A stretch of DNA of 64,000 nucleotides from Branchinecta lynchi (GCA_023053575.1 JAKZAP010000018.1:2294001-2358000); one strand, 5' to 3'. Shown: positions 18,648-28,104, counted from the first letter of the stretch. Notes: generated by a model from the sequence alone, not told the origin. Translations and numbers: made by a program.

Positions 18648-21600
18648 GAACAAATCACAAAAGCAAGTGAAGGGATAGCACACATACTGGCATTTAACCC
18701 AACCGGACAGAAGGTCAAGATCCCGAAAAAGGTCACAATAGCAACAGTCGAAGTCATAAACGTTGACGATATACAGAGCCTACCACCGACCCAGAAAATC
18801 AATAGCGTGAGCAGCAGAAGTAACGAACCCGGTGACGAGAAAACCGAAGAAGACCAGGATTATCCAATGCCACGAAACGACTTCCTATCTCAGTTCAAGT
18901 TAAACCACTTGACAAAGGATAAACTAAGGAAGACTGTGGACGGAATTCTATGGGAGTTCCGCGACGTATTCAGCGTAGACGACCATCATTTTGGAGAGAC
19001 GGACCTAATAGAAATGGAAATTGACACAGGAGATTCACCACCAATAGCACAAGCACCATACCGCGCACCATGGGGACTCCGACCGTGGTTGAGAGATCAG
19101 ATAGATAAACTGGTGGACCAAGGAGTCTTGTACCCCTGTGACAGCCCATGGGCAAGTCCCGTGGTCATAGTCAAGAAGAAAACACAACCCGGACAGCCCG
19201 CTGATTATCGACTCTGCTGTGACTTCCGAAAACTAAACTCAGTAACCAGGAAAAGCCAATTTAGGGTCCCGAACTTGAATGAATGTTTGGACTGCATTTC
19301 ACCAGAAAGTAAATACTTCACATCCGTGGATCAAACCGGAGCGTACCACGCCGTACCAATCAAGAAAGAGGATCAACCAAAGACGGCAATCATAACTGCC
19401 GATGGGGCAACCGACGCATACAGACGTATGCCTTTCGGCCTCGCTAACAGCCCAGCAGTCTACCAACGGCTGGTATACACACTTTTCAAGGACCATCAAT
19501 TCAAGTCACTAATCTGCTACCTAGACGATCTATTAACCTGGGCGAAAACGGAAAACGAAGCACTTGAGAACCTACGCATGATACTGACCAGATTCAGAGC
19601 AGCCGGACTCAAACTCAAACCTCGGAAGTGTCGCATACTCAACCCATCTACTGTATTCTTGGGTCACTTAATAGAACAAGGACAAATTCGACCCGACCCA
19701 GAGAAGATCAAAGCAGTACAAGAGATGCAACCACCCAAGAACCTAAAACAACTCCGAGGCATCATAGGATTATGCTCCTGGTTCCGCAAATACATCCGAA
19801 ACTTCGCCGATCATTGCCGACCCCTAGTAGTGTTAACGAAGAAAAGTAACACACCCTTCGTCTTTACCAAAGAGGCAGAAAAGGCTATGGAATACCTAAA
19901 AAATGCACTCATTTCGGAACCAATACTGATCCTGCCCGACTTGAATGAACCGATGGTACTGTCAGTCGACGCTAGCGCCACTGGCATTGGTGGAGTACTC
20001 AGTCAAACTAGAGAGGGCAGACTTCACCCTATACATTACGGAAGCCGTGCCCTGACAAAAAGTGAAATGGCTTATTCTACAGTCGAAAGGGAGCTACTAG
20101 CCGTTGTTCACTTCACACATTACTTCAGAGCCTACCTCCAAGGCAGAAAGTTCCTGTTACGAACGGACCAAACATCCCTACAGTACCTGAAAACGATGCA
20201 AGAACCACAGAGCAACCCAAACGGTAGACTAAGTCGGTGGATATTTAAATTACTCGCCTTCGACTTCGACATAGAACACATAAGCGGAGAATCAAACCGA
20301 GTACCAGACTGGCTAAGCAGAAAATACGAAGTTAACACGACTGAAACAGCCAGCAAGTCAGAACCGACACTACCAGTCCTCTCCCCAGAGAACATCGCAA
20401 GACATCAGGCGAAAGACGGACTCTGTACGGCACTAAGGGAATATTTTATGAACGACGAACCGCTTGGCTCCGAATATAAGAAGTACATGAAGCAAATCGA
20501 CAACTTCACATTTGAAAACAGCGTAAACCTAGTCTGCCGAATAATCTGCCCTACCCAAACTTACCGACAAAAAGACGTGAAAATCGTACCGGTTATCCCA
20601 GAAAGCCTAGAAGGCGAGTGCCTTAGATACTGTCATGCCGCTTTGAGCGCGCACCTAGGCACGTTAAAGACATTAGCAATGGTACGCAACCACTTTTACA
20701 TACCGGGACTGGTAGAAAAGGTAAAGGAATTCGTAGCAGCATGTGAGGAATGCTCAAGACGGAAAGCACCCCCACACCCATGGACAGCACCCCTGGGAAG
20801 CTTCCCCATAGCCAGGTACCCGATGGACATCCTCTCCATTGATATAGTTGGACCATTGCCGACGTCAACCAAAGGGCATACGTATATCCTATCCGCGATC
20901 GATCACTTCACGTCCTTCTGCTGGGCAATCGCACTGAAGAATATAACATCTGAAACAGTATGCCGAGCCCTGACTAACCTCTTCTTAGCATACGGCAAAC
21001 CAACTACGGTCAACAGCGACAGGGGGTCGCAACTCATCTCCAAAATGTCAATGGAAGTCGCGAAACTTCTCGGAATATCACGGTGGAAAACATCCAGCTA
21101 CCACCCACAAGGAAACGGAAAAGTTGAGATCATACACAAGCAGTTCAACAACATCCTCAGCATTACGACGAAAGAAGACAGGCTAACATGGGACGAGCAA
21201 TTATCCTACCTGTGCCACAGCCTCAACACCGCCTTCTCACCGATAACAGGAGACAGCAGTTTCTTCCTAATGTACGGACGAGACGACAGACTACCAATAA
21301 CAGAGATAATCAACGACGATGGCCACGACAGTCCCAGCGCCTACAAAGCAGAACTCATTACACGAATGAGCAACGCCTACGACGAGGTCAGCAGAAATCT
21401 GGAACACGCAAAACAAAACCAGAAGGAAAAGTACGACCTCAGAGCCAAACGCCACAAAATCTACGAAGTAGGGGACCTCGTTTGGTTACGGCAAGAAGTA
21501 AAAGGCGCGGGAAAGAAACTAGAAGATAAATACTCAGAAAAATGGAGAATTATCGAAAGATTACCCAATGACGTCACCTATAAAATTCGTCATATTGACG

Positions 21601-22736
21601 GCACGAAGAGAGATACAGTCGTCCATATGAACCGCCTTAAACCAAACGTATTCAAAACACCATGGCAGGCTGTGCCCTTATCCGACTCGGAATCAGAATA
21701 CGATGAACTACCGACAGAGGCACCATTCTCCGACCCGAAACGGAACCCTCTAGCACGACTCCGCCCTTTCAATTGGCGCTATCATAACTACGATTCCGAT
21801 GAAGAACAGGAACTTAGAGACTATCTACACTCCACAAACGAAGGGCCGATGACTCCTTCAAGAACGAGTACCGGAGTGCAAACGACGTCAACTCTAAGCC
21901 CCCACGCAGAAATTTACCAGCCATGCATAAAAGCTGAGACCAAGGAATACGAATATGCCAGCAACAGGCCGGATGAGGGAAGGGCTGTCACTTCAGGAAG
22001 TAATATCCCAGAATGGAAGATACCCCCAAGCCCCACTACTAGAGACGATCCCAAGTCCACAAGCGAAGATAGTGATAGCGAAGCAGAAGAGCCAACAGAA
22101 GTTGAAGATGAGGCTAGACGGTACCTACGAAGCGTAATAGAACGCCCAGACGTTCCATCCGAAATGCTACGAAATATCTCCGTGACCGATGAATACCTCC
22201 CAAGAGAACACAGTCGGAGAAGATACACGGATTATATACCTAACCCGATGTATGACCTTACCGGAGGACCTCTTCTGAGCCAATGGGCTAGAAGAAGCCC
22301 AAGGCGGAAAGCCTCCAGCAGCTCCTCTGAAGAACAATCTCCAAGAGCACAGGCTAAGCTTAGTTCACCCGCCGTAACAAGCACGCCAGCAATAGAGAGC
22401 GCGTCCCTGCGAGACGCCCGAGCTACCGAGCAAGAGGAACACGGTAGTAGCAGTTTTGATCCTTGGGGAGAATTACCGCAACCAGGCGGCATGACAGATG
22501 ATACACCAAGGACATCCAAACCTACGGCAAGTAGTGCCGCTTCCGCCATGAGTCAAGTCAAACGGAAAAGCCTGAAAAGCGACCTAAAACGGACTCTCAG
22601 ATTTGACCTGTTAACCAGAAATCCGACTCACGGAGCACACAAAGAACCAGAAACTACCGATAGCCAACCTGGGAAATATGTAACGAAGTCAGGTCGCGAG
22701 TCTAAGCCGACACAGTTTTATCCGAAGGGAAAATAA
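18648..22736 (+). CDS. pol: Pol, second part: reverse transcriptase, RNase H, integrase and long C-terminal tail
   Basis: The frame is open from the gap to TAA at 22736. RT (~18930-19900) includes WASPVVIVKKK, FTSVDQTGAYHAVPI, MPFGLANSPAVYQRL and the active site YLDD at 19518-19529. RNase H (~19960-20310) starts LSVDASATGIGG. Integrase has an HHCC zinc domain (H 20634, HX5H, then CEEC ~20743) and a catalytic triad D 20841, D 21018 and E 21126, spaced D-x58-D-x35-E. A GPY/F-like module (GDLVWLRQEV...VVHMNRLKP) ends near 21640. About 365 further residues are Ser/Glu/Pro-rich and likely disordered, unusual for Gypsy pol. The catalytic residues are all present. There are no stops, so the copy may be active. 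Confidence 0.95.
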   Translation, partial: EQITKASEGIAHILAFNPTGQKVKIPKKVTIATVEVINVDDIQSLPPTQKINSVSSRSNEPGDEKTEEDQDYPMPRNDFLSQFKLNHLTKDKLRKTVDGILWEFRDVFSVDDHHFGETDLIEMEIDTGDSPPIAQAPYRAPWGLRPWLRDQIDKLVDQGVLYPCDSPWASPVVIVKKKTQPGQPADYRLCCDFRKLNSVTRKSQFRVPNLNECLDCISPESKYFTSVDQTGAYHAVPIKKEDQPKTAIITADGATDAYRRMPFGLANSPAVYQRLVYTLFKDHQFKSLICYLDDLLTWAKTENEALENLRMILTRFRAAGLKLKPRKCRILNPSTVFLGHLIEQGQIRPDPEKIKAVQEMQPPKNLKQLRGIIGLCSWFRKYIRNFADHCRPLVVLTKKSNTPFVFTKEAEKAMEYLKNALISEPILILPDLNEPMVLSVDASATGIGGVLSQTREGRLHPIHYGSRALTKSEMAYSTVERELLAVVHFTHYFRAYLQGRKFLLRTDQTSLQYLKTMQEPQSNPNGRLSRWIFKLLAFDFDIEHISGESNRVPDWLSRKYEVNTTETASKSEPTLPVLSPENIARHQAKDGLCTALREYFMNDEPLGSEYKKYMKQIDNFTFENSVNLVCRIICPTQTYRQKDVKIVPVIPESLEGECLRYCHAALSAHLGTLKTLAMVRNHFYIPGLVEKVKEFVAACEECSRRKAPPHPWTAPLGSFPIARYPMDILSIDIVGPLPTSTKGHTYILSAIDHFTSFCWAIALKNITSETVCRALTNLFLAYGKPTTVNSDRGSQLISKMSMEVAKLLGISRWKTSSYHPQGNGKVEIIHKQFNNILSITTKEDRLTWDEQLSYLCHSLNTAFSPITGDSSFFLMYGRDDRLPITEIINDDGHDSPSAYKAELITRMSNAYDEVSRNLEHAKQNQKEKYDLRAKRHKIYEVGDLVWLRQEVKGAGKKLEDKYSEKWRIIERLPNDVTYKIRHIDGTKRDTVVHMNRLKPNVFKTPWQAVPLSDSESEYDELPTEAPFSDPKRNPLARLRPFNWRYHNYDSDEEQELRDYLHSTNEGPMTPSRTSTGVQTTSTLSPHAEIYQPCIKAETKEYEYASNRPDEGRAVTSGSNIPEWKIPPSPTTRDDPKSTSEDSDSEAEEPTEVEDEARRYLRSVIERPDVPSEMLRNISVTDEYLPREHSRRRYTDYIPNPMYDLTGGPLLSQWARRSPRRKASSSSSEEQSPRAQAKLSSPAVTSTPAIESASLRDARATEQEEHGSSSFDPWGELPQPGGMTDDTPRTSKPTASSAASAMSQVKRKSLKSDLKRTLRFDLLTRNPTHGAHKEPETTDSQPGKYVTKSGRESKPTQFYPKGK

Positions 22737-22996
22737 AAATAAAAAAAAAAGAGAAGACAAATGAATAAAATGCGATTCTTTACACCAGATTACGGCAGGG
22801 TGAAGGCCAACCCTGTCGCATTCCGAAGAGGAAAATATCAAAAAAAAAAAAAAATAGAGACCAAAAGTAATGAACTCACCTCGGATAAAACGCACCAAAC
22901 TCCCAGAAGGACACACGGCATGGACACGGTAGAAGAAGACGAATCATTAAACAGATGTACACAGTCCATATTTACACAGGAAAAGAAACGACACGG
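22737..22996 (+). other. Pol 3' flank with A-runs, no gene seen
   Basis: Two A-runs (22741-22750 and 22840-22852) and no conserved frame. On the minus strand CCGAGGTGAGTTC near 22875 resembles a splice donor downstream of the antisense ORF. Confidence 0.4.
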
Positions 22997-23566
22997 TTAA
23001 TGATCGGACAACGCGTCGGGAACGGGAACTGGAAGCCTGTTCGCCCATAGCCCACCCAGAAGAAAGCGGGCAACTGTCTCATCGGACAACACTTCCTCCT
23101 GTCCTTCACGGAGGCGCTCGATCAAGACGCGACGCGCGTCAGCAAAGTCAATCAGGGACGGTGAGCCACCGTCGACCACACGTAAAAATTCTCCGGAGGC
23201 CCCGACCACGGTAGAGAGGAGGATCCTCTGTCGCATACTCTCGTACACACGATCTTCCGGGGCAAGATCCCTAATCTCCGACACAGGGCTCTCCAAGGTG
23301 ACAGCCTGTGTCGCCGCTTGCAGCCTGAGCTGTTCACGCAGCCTCTCGATTTCCGCCTGGGCGTATTTCTCGGCAGCAGTGGCCTTGGCAAGGGCCCCTT
23401 TCAACTCTTCGACCTCCCGTTTAGCCTTATCCTGTTCGTCAATGGCCACGGTAAGGGCCAGCCGCTGCTCTTCAGCCAAATCACTTAGAGCCCGACTTAT
23501 GCCCACAAAAACTTGGAACTCCTCAGCAGAGAACACTAGCGGAGCCGAAATCAAATGTAGAGACAT
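22997..23566 (-). CDS. Antisense ORF, Ala/Glu/Arg-rich coiled-coil protein of unknown function
   Basis: This 189-residue ORF opposes the element's other genes and lies between pol and env. It begins MSLHLISAPLVFSAEEFQVF. Residues ~30-95 are a strong heptad-type coiled coil (LALTVAIDEQDKAKREVEEL, IERLREQLRLQ). The C-terminal part has two helical blocks (RRVLIERLREGQEEVL, ETVARFLLGGLWANRLP). Cysteine, a signal peptide and membrane segments are absent. The DNA is richer in G+C than the rest of the element, including third positions, which suggests selection or recent acquisition. I do not recognise the family. Antisense extra ORFs are known in some env-bearing LTR elements of bdelloid rotifers; kinship is not shown. 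Transcription would need its own promoter, which I cannot point to. Confidence 0.6.
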   Translation of the reverse strand: MSLHLISAPLVFSAEEFQVFVGISRALSDLAEEQRLALTVAIDEQDKAKREVEELKGALAKATAAEKYAQAEIERLREQLRLQAATQAVTLESPVSEIRDLAPEDRVYESMRQRILLSTVVGASGEFLRVVDGGSPSLIDFADARRVLIERLREGQEEVLSDETVARFLLGGLWANRLPVPVPDALSDH

Positions 23567-23931
23567 TTTTATTTTTTAGACGTACCCACTACACTTATCC
23601 AATCAGACAAAAAAAAAAAAAAAAAAATCCACAGTGCAAACACAACACCCGCCGGAGGTCGGACGACAGTAAAATAAATCGCGATACGAAAAGTCAGCAT
23701 TTCCCACGAGAAAATTGGAGAGAACACAACACCCTAAGACAACCAAGCAAAATCTCATCTCAAGATACCCATAAGAAAAGGGAAACAAACAAAATCCCCC
23801 TACATGCATAATCGACAGGGTATTAGCTGGGTATTTGGTTCCGTTCGCACTGTCTGGAAACCTTAACAATAAACCTTCCCGAGATTAAATTAAAACCAAA
23901 TAGTCATGAGATTGTATCTCTTGCAGGGACA
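23567..23931 (+). promoter_or_regulatory. Intergenic region with env splice acceptor at 23925-23926
   Basis: GTATCTCTTGCAG ends six bases before the env ATG (AG at 23925-23926, preceded by a pyrimidine-rich tract). This placement matches the subgenomic env RNAs of retroviruses. An A-run at 23608-23627 (poly-T on the antisense strand) sits just upstream of the antisense ORF's start. Confidence 0.6.
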
Positions 23932-24723
23932 ATGTTAAAAACTGTCACCGCTATCAGCATCCTCCTGTTTTTGGGAACCCAAACAGACAACACGCATGGA
24001 ACCAAAATAAATCATGGGATATTCTTCGAACAGACGGGTGAGTTAGCCCTATCCACAGTAACTTGGAAAATTCTGTTAAGATTAGATGCGAACCCATTGA
24101 AAGGTCTGGCACAAGAAACAAAAAAAATCGAAGACGCCCTCACGCCACTTGAAACGGAGTTAGAGAAAATGAGCAAAGACATGGCGGGTATAGTACACAG
24201 ACACGGGAACATACAGGCTGGCCCAAGTATGCCACAGGTAGAGGAACTTCTCGCGAAAAGAATAAAGTTACTCTTTTCATTGTACCGCGAACAGTGTGCA
24301 AAAATAGAAGAGACAGTTACCCGAATGCAGGACACATTCTTTAGGGACGAGAGCCCAATCAACGGAAAACTTCACCGTAATCCGAGGGCATCAGGACTAT
24401 TCCCCGTAGCAGGACAAATCATTAGCAGGATCTTTTCACTGGGGACTGACCAGGAAATCAGAACACTGCAAGAGTCATTACTAGGCATGCAGGAAATCGT
24501 TAATAACACGCTGCACATACAGAGCATGTTCACAAGCATATCGGACAAGCAAGGGAAAAAGCAACAGTTACACCCCCTAACTTCCGTGATTGGCACATTA
24601 GCAGTCGGAACGGTGGGCATCATTTTAATCTGTACCGTTTTACGATTTTTGTACTTCAGATATTGCCCACAAGGAACTTGCAAGGAACGACCTAATAGAC
24701 CCCCCCACGATCAGACAAGCTAA
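23932..24723 (+). CDS. env: Env-like membrane fusion protein, short form
   Basis: 263 residues: an N-terminal signal peptide (residues 1-~22, hydrophobic ISILLFLG), then GIFFEQTGELAL and WKILLRLD, which resemble the amino-terminal F2-like region of errantivirus envelopes. An RNPR (RXXR) furin-type site lies at 149-152, directly followed by GLFPVAGQIISRIF, positioned like a fusion peptide. A coiled heptad region (~173-205) follows, then a single membrane span (~217-241) and a short basic cytoplasmic tail. Such proteins act at the membrane in entry of enveloped particles. At 263 residues it is about half the usual length and has very few ectodomain cysteines. It is therefore either a minimal form or one that has lost its large ectodomain. 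Fusion activity is inference. Confidence 0.75.
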   Translation: MLKTVTAISILLFLGTQTDNTHGTKINHGIFFEQTGELALSTVTWKILLRLDANPLKGLAQETKKIEDALTPLETELEKMSKDMAGIVHRHGNIQAGPSMPQVEELLAKRIKLLFSLYREQCAKIEETVTRMQDTFFRDESPINGKLHRNPRASGLFPVAGQIISRIFSLGTDQEIRTLQESLLGMQEIVNNTLHIQSMFTSISDKQGKKQQLHPLTSVIGTLAVGTVGIILICTVLRFLYFRYCPQGTCKERPNRPPHDQTS

Positions 24724-25135
24724 ACAAAAAAATGGACTTACCCCCATAAAGTGCGTTTTCAGTATCCTTTTCTTTATCAAATTTTCTCGACGAGATTCTC
24801 CCCCCCTCAACTTCTTAAGTATCCAAAAATATTAACATACACTGACAAAACCTGGACTGAGCTCTGTGGATGGAACGAGTCTCTGTGGAAATTATTACCG
24901 GAAACTCAGTAGGATCAAATTTCTGTTTTATTTCTTTTCCCTCCTGAAGTCGAGATACCATTTTTGTAAACGTCAGCAAGCAAACTAAATTCGTCCAAGT
25001 TATTACACCCGACCTTCCCAAGTATTTTTGTAGAAGTAAGCAGTTTTTTGGGAAGTATGAATGAGCTTTAGAAAAGACAAAATAAGTCCAGTCTATGAAT
25101 TCATCCGTGTGAGATCTAAGTAACGGTAAGTGAAA
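24724..25135 (+). other. Spacer between env and the last ORF
   Basis: No gene is seen. TATTTTTGTAG near 25022-25032 resembles a splice acceptor, and CGGTAAGTG at 25125-25133 is a strong donor consensus just before the next ATG. Alternative splicing around the last ORF is possible but unproven. Confidence 0.4.
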
Positions 25136-26020
25136 ATGGATAAACCCAAAAGCAGTACAAGAACCGTGGAAGTTCCGGCTACCGTCCAGGCAATACACGC
25201 CTTGTTCGAACAATTGACGGAAAGAGCATGTGTTTTAACACCATGTGAGGCCTGTCTTCTCGGTTTTAACCTAGCGTGTGAAGTGAAAAAAACATTGAAC
25301 ATGATAAACCGGACCATCCTAAAAAGTAACAGTGACACATTAATACACGCAGCAGAACGATCCCGCATACCCATGGCTGAGGTAGAGAAGTGCCTACCAC
25401 CTGATTTCGTATTAGGAATCTCAAAAAGTAGTTTAAGGGTGATAGAACCGAAGATTGACGGGAAAAGTTGGCCCGTCAACGATCGTCGATGCCCAACGTC
25501 GGTTGTGCCGTGGTCAGTGGACATGCTACTAGCCATGTCGACACAGGGCCCAACCATAAAATTGCTAGGGGAACAGAAGAAGGAATATATGGACGAGTTA
25601 AAGGTCCATATAAAAAAAATACAGAGCCAGACTAATGGACAAGAAGGGAGAGTGTGTGTCCTCTCCCCACATTATGCCAGTAGAGAGTCCGCGAAAAGAA
25701 GGTATACACATCGAACGAAAACACGTAGTGATCCGACCGTGGAAAAAAAGTCAAAATCGAGTTTACCGACACCGGAAGAAATGTCGAATGAGTCAATCTC
25801 AGACCCCGGCCATCCACAGGAATGTATGACAGATGGAACCCCATCTGGACCGAACGAATTCCATACTGTTATGGAAGAACTGGTCACTGAACCATCCGAG
25901 GCTTTGGAAGCCGAGATGCTCCCAACACTAGCCGACCTAGAATGTTGGGGCATTCTCAATGACGTTACCCATTCTATGCATCCCGGTGACTTCAGCTTTG
26001 ATTTCAGCTTGTTTGAATAA
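25136..26020 (+). CDS. Accessory protein after env: Cys-rich N-terminus, basic stretch, acidic C-terminus; unknown family
   Basis: 294 residues from ATG 25136 (a GTG six bases earlier is less likely). Residues ~30-50 hold four cysteines (CVLTPCEACLLGFNLAC). Around residues 175-205 a basic cluster (AKRRYTHRTKTR, KKSKSS) could be a nuclear localisation signal. The last ~80 residues are acidic and end GDFSFDFSLFE, an acidic-aromatic composition like transcription activation domains. It has no signal peptide or membrane segment. Complex retroviruses place nuclear regulators after env, and the composition suggests an analogous role, but this is inference and I recognise no homologue. The frame is intact and ends well before the 3' LTR. 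Confidence 0.65.
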   Translation: MDKPKSSTRTVEVPATVQAIHALFEQLTERACVLTPCEACLLGFNLACEVKKTLNMINRTILKSNSDTLIHAAERSRIPMAEVEKCLPPDFVLGISKSSLRVIEPKIDGKSWPVNDRRCPTSVVPWSVDMLLAMSTQGPTIKLLGEQKKEYMDELKVHIKKIQSQTNGQEGRVCVLSPHYASRESAKRRYTHRTKTRSDPTVEKKSKSSLPTPEEMSNESISDPGHPQECMTDGTPSGPNEFHTVMEELVTEPSEALEAEMLPTLADLECWGILNDVTHSMHPGDFSFDFSLFE

Positions 26021-27342
26021 CTAATGCATGAGCCATAACCATATAACCGTCGGCACGTCTGTAGAATATGCACGCTAAATATGTTTTTTTTGTTTTGTTT
26101 TGTTTTCTATATTGAGGAAGCAAGTCCAATAGTAACCGCGCCGCGGACTTGCGAATTCTGCACGAACAAATGACTGTGATTGCCGCTTGATTTTGTCGCT
26201 TTATGCTTAAAGAACAGTATTAGAGGAGGCTTGCGAATGTAGATACGCGATTGGAAAAAAAACGTAATGTAGCATCGCCTAGCATGTAAGGCTTTCGGTT
26301 GTATTATGCTCGATTTACATTCAACCTTGAACCTAGAAAATAAATGAAATCTGAACACAAAAAGATCGACCTTGCGATCATTTAAATTCGTCCAAGTTCT
26401 CACCTTACCAGACCTCTCAACATTTTATGAGTTGTTTTTAAGTAGCTTTATGTAGTGTCAGTTTCCCGTCGTGTTGACTCAAAATGTACATATGATCCAC
26501 AAACTGGGCAACCGTAAACAACACTCGCACCAGCCAGAGAACCACTAAAAAGAAATCTGATACTGCGCAATTACTTTTACAGGACTACCATGACCAGATG
26601 AGCTGCACCCTCCGGACCGACGCTCTGCACTTTCCGCTCTCCGACACCCACCCGAAAGCACTAAGCCGACGATACCCTTTTGGAAGAGAGGACAAACAAC
26701 TACTATGGCCCTCCTGCTGGGAAGTAAGGGTGCCACACCCTTAAAACACTCACCAACAGATACCTCGGAAGGAGAACCAGGCCACAGCAGCATACAAGCA
26801 GTAGTGTCCTCTATGCAACCTCTTTGGCAGATAAAGTAGAGTGAGTAGTGTGGGTCGGAATCGATTGGGCAGTGCGCGCGAGGGGAGATGCAGTGAATCT
26901 TGTAAAATCACGGAATAGAAAATTTTACCATATTCAGAATTAGATCTCTTTTGGATTCGCGAGCGGGTGCCAAAATGTGTTGTTCTTTAGAAAGGCGGTG
27001 CATATTATTTTTTATTCCACGCTCCCAGACAAGACTCTTCATCCGAAGGTGAAAGGGGAGTGGGTGGATGCGCAGTTAAAGATAGTCTGGCGGCAGAATC
27101 CGAGCACTCCTTGAGAGGACTTGGAAAAAAACATTCGCCGCCTTCATCTATAATATTTTTTTTCTATTTTTATTTGTATATGTACTTATTGTCATTAAGG
27201 GGCACCCTTTCAGGGGATCCCGCCTCTGATACCCGAGGTATCAACGATTTTATGTATGTATCGGGTTTTTGCGTTATTTAGCCTATAGGGAGTTGTAGAT
27301 AATAATTAGCCCGGAGGGCTAAAGCTGGTAAGGTGGGAGGAC
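26021..27342 (+). other. Long 3' untranslated region and polypurine tract of the Gypsy element
   Basis: About 1.3 kb without a convincing ORF. It includes T-runs (26080-26107), a G-rich segment near 27050 and, immediately before the 3' LTR, a purine-rich AAGGTGGGAGGA (~27330-27341) that would serve as the plus-strand primer. What the rest encodes, if anything, is not visible. Confidence 0.6.
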
Positions 27343-27849
27343 TGTACTGACGTAGTTTACGCCCCTCTATTTTAACTATGAAACCTCTGCACAAATGCGC
27401 ACCAGCCGACTTGCCCTTTCAGAACCGCGAGCTAGCGAGCGTGAGCCATAGCCGAGGGACTGAGTCCTGACCGGCTCACTTGGATTTACCGACTTCAAGA
27501 ATACCATGAAGACAGTTTTTAGCAAGTCTGCTGGTGGGCTAGTGCCTGGTTTTAGTGTATCGGTTAATTATGTATATAAGTAAGATTCTCCACGTTTAAG
27601 GGAGTCAGTCGAACTTAAGATTAGCAGTGTTGCTGTACCGTTGATAAGTATTTGCCGTATCGTTATTTGAGGAGTACCTGCGTATGGATTAACGATTACT
27701 TGGTAACCACTGAACTGTAAGTGCATTCATTAATAAAGTACATTGTAACCCTAGTTTGTTCAACTCTACAAGCCCTAGGAGATAGACCCCACGAGCCTCC
27801 CCCACGCTACCGATCGCGAGTATACCGCATCTCATTCTTCCGTATTACA
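27343..27849 (+). repeat. 3' LTR
   Basis: 507 bp, one substitution from the 5' LTR (T at 27696 for C at 16138), same TATA (27573) and AATAAA. It ends TACA and is followed by the GTTA duplication at 27850. Confidence 0.95.
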
Positions 27850-27853
27850 GTTA
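27850..27853. repeat. 4-bp target-site duplication of the Gypsy element, right copy (GTTA)
   Basis: Matches 15781-15784. Confidence 0.85.
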
Positions 27854-28104
27854 GCACTAGCATAATTTTTCTGAGTTATAAACAAATCACATAGTTTGTT
27901 ATCATGATTAATGACTACAACCAACTTATCACCATATTTTGTTTTAGCAATTTTTATTTTATATACATTATATTTCATTCCTAATACCAATGTTTCTTTT
28001 CTTATTGTCTCATTGTATTTGTTTATTTTAATCGTATTTAAAGACTTTCTTTTTGGACTCAATTTATTAGAGGATGATTTTATCAAATAAAAATCCGAAC
28101 TCAC
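27854..28104 (-). pseudogene. Small Polinton TIR-encoded protein, interrupted by the Gypsy element
   Basis: The minus strand encodes SSDFYLIKSSSNKLSPKRKS, YNETIRKETLVLGMKYNVYK, TKYGDKLVVVINHDNK and LCDLFITQ. It resembles small proteins of ~100-150 residues that often lie near Polinton ends (a motif of the type KYxVxxxKxxxTKYGxxLVVxI followed by a hydrophobic block); their function is unknown to me. The reading frame originally ran on into the other side of the insertion, where the last codons and a stop lie at ~15757-15784. The Gypsy insertion therefore truncates it within the last ~10 codons. A second, more decayed copy is in the right TIR at 36060-36320 on the plus strand. Confidence 0.6.

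Larger units (their letters stand above)
15785..27849 (+). mobile_element. Retrovirus-like Ty3/Gypsy LTR retrotransposon with env and extra ORFs, ~12.07 kb
   Basis: Two 507-bp LTRs (15785-16291 and 27343-27849), starting TG and ending CA, differ at one base (C at 16138, T at 27696). GTTA is duplicated on both sides. Between them lie gag (16509), a -1 frameshift into protease and pol (to 22736), an antisense ORF (22997-23566), an env-like gene (23932) and an extra ORF (25136). The order protease-RT-RNaseH-integrase places it in Ty3/Gypsy (Metaviridae). It is large for the group because of the pol tail and about 5 kb after pol. Near-identical LTRs and open frames suggest recent insertion. It interrupts a small Polinton gene in the left TIR. 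Confidence 0.95.

Noticed and set aside
23603..23869. A minus-strand ORF upstream of the antisense coiled-coil gene
   Set aside because: It runs into the poly-T tract and has no recognisable features. I consider it accidental.
25632..26073. Minus-strand ORFs across the post-env gene
   Set aside because: They are shadows of the plus-strand ORF at 25136-26020, which has better composition and position.
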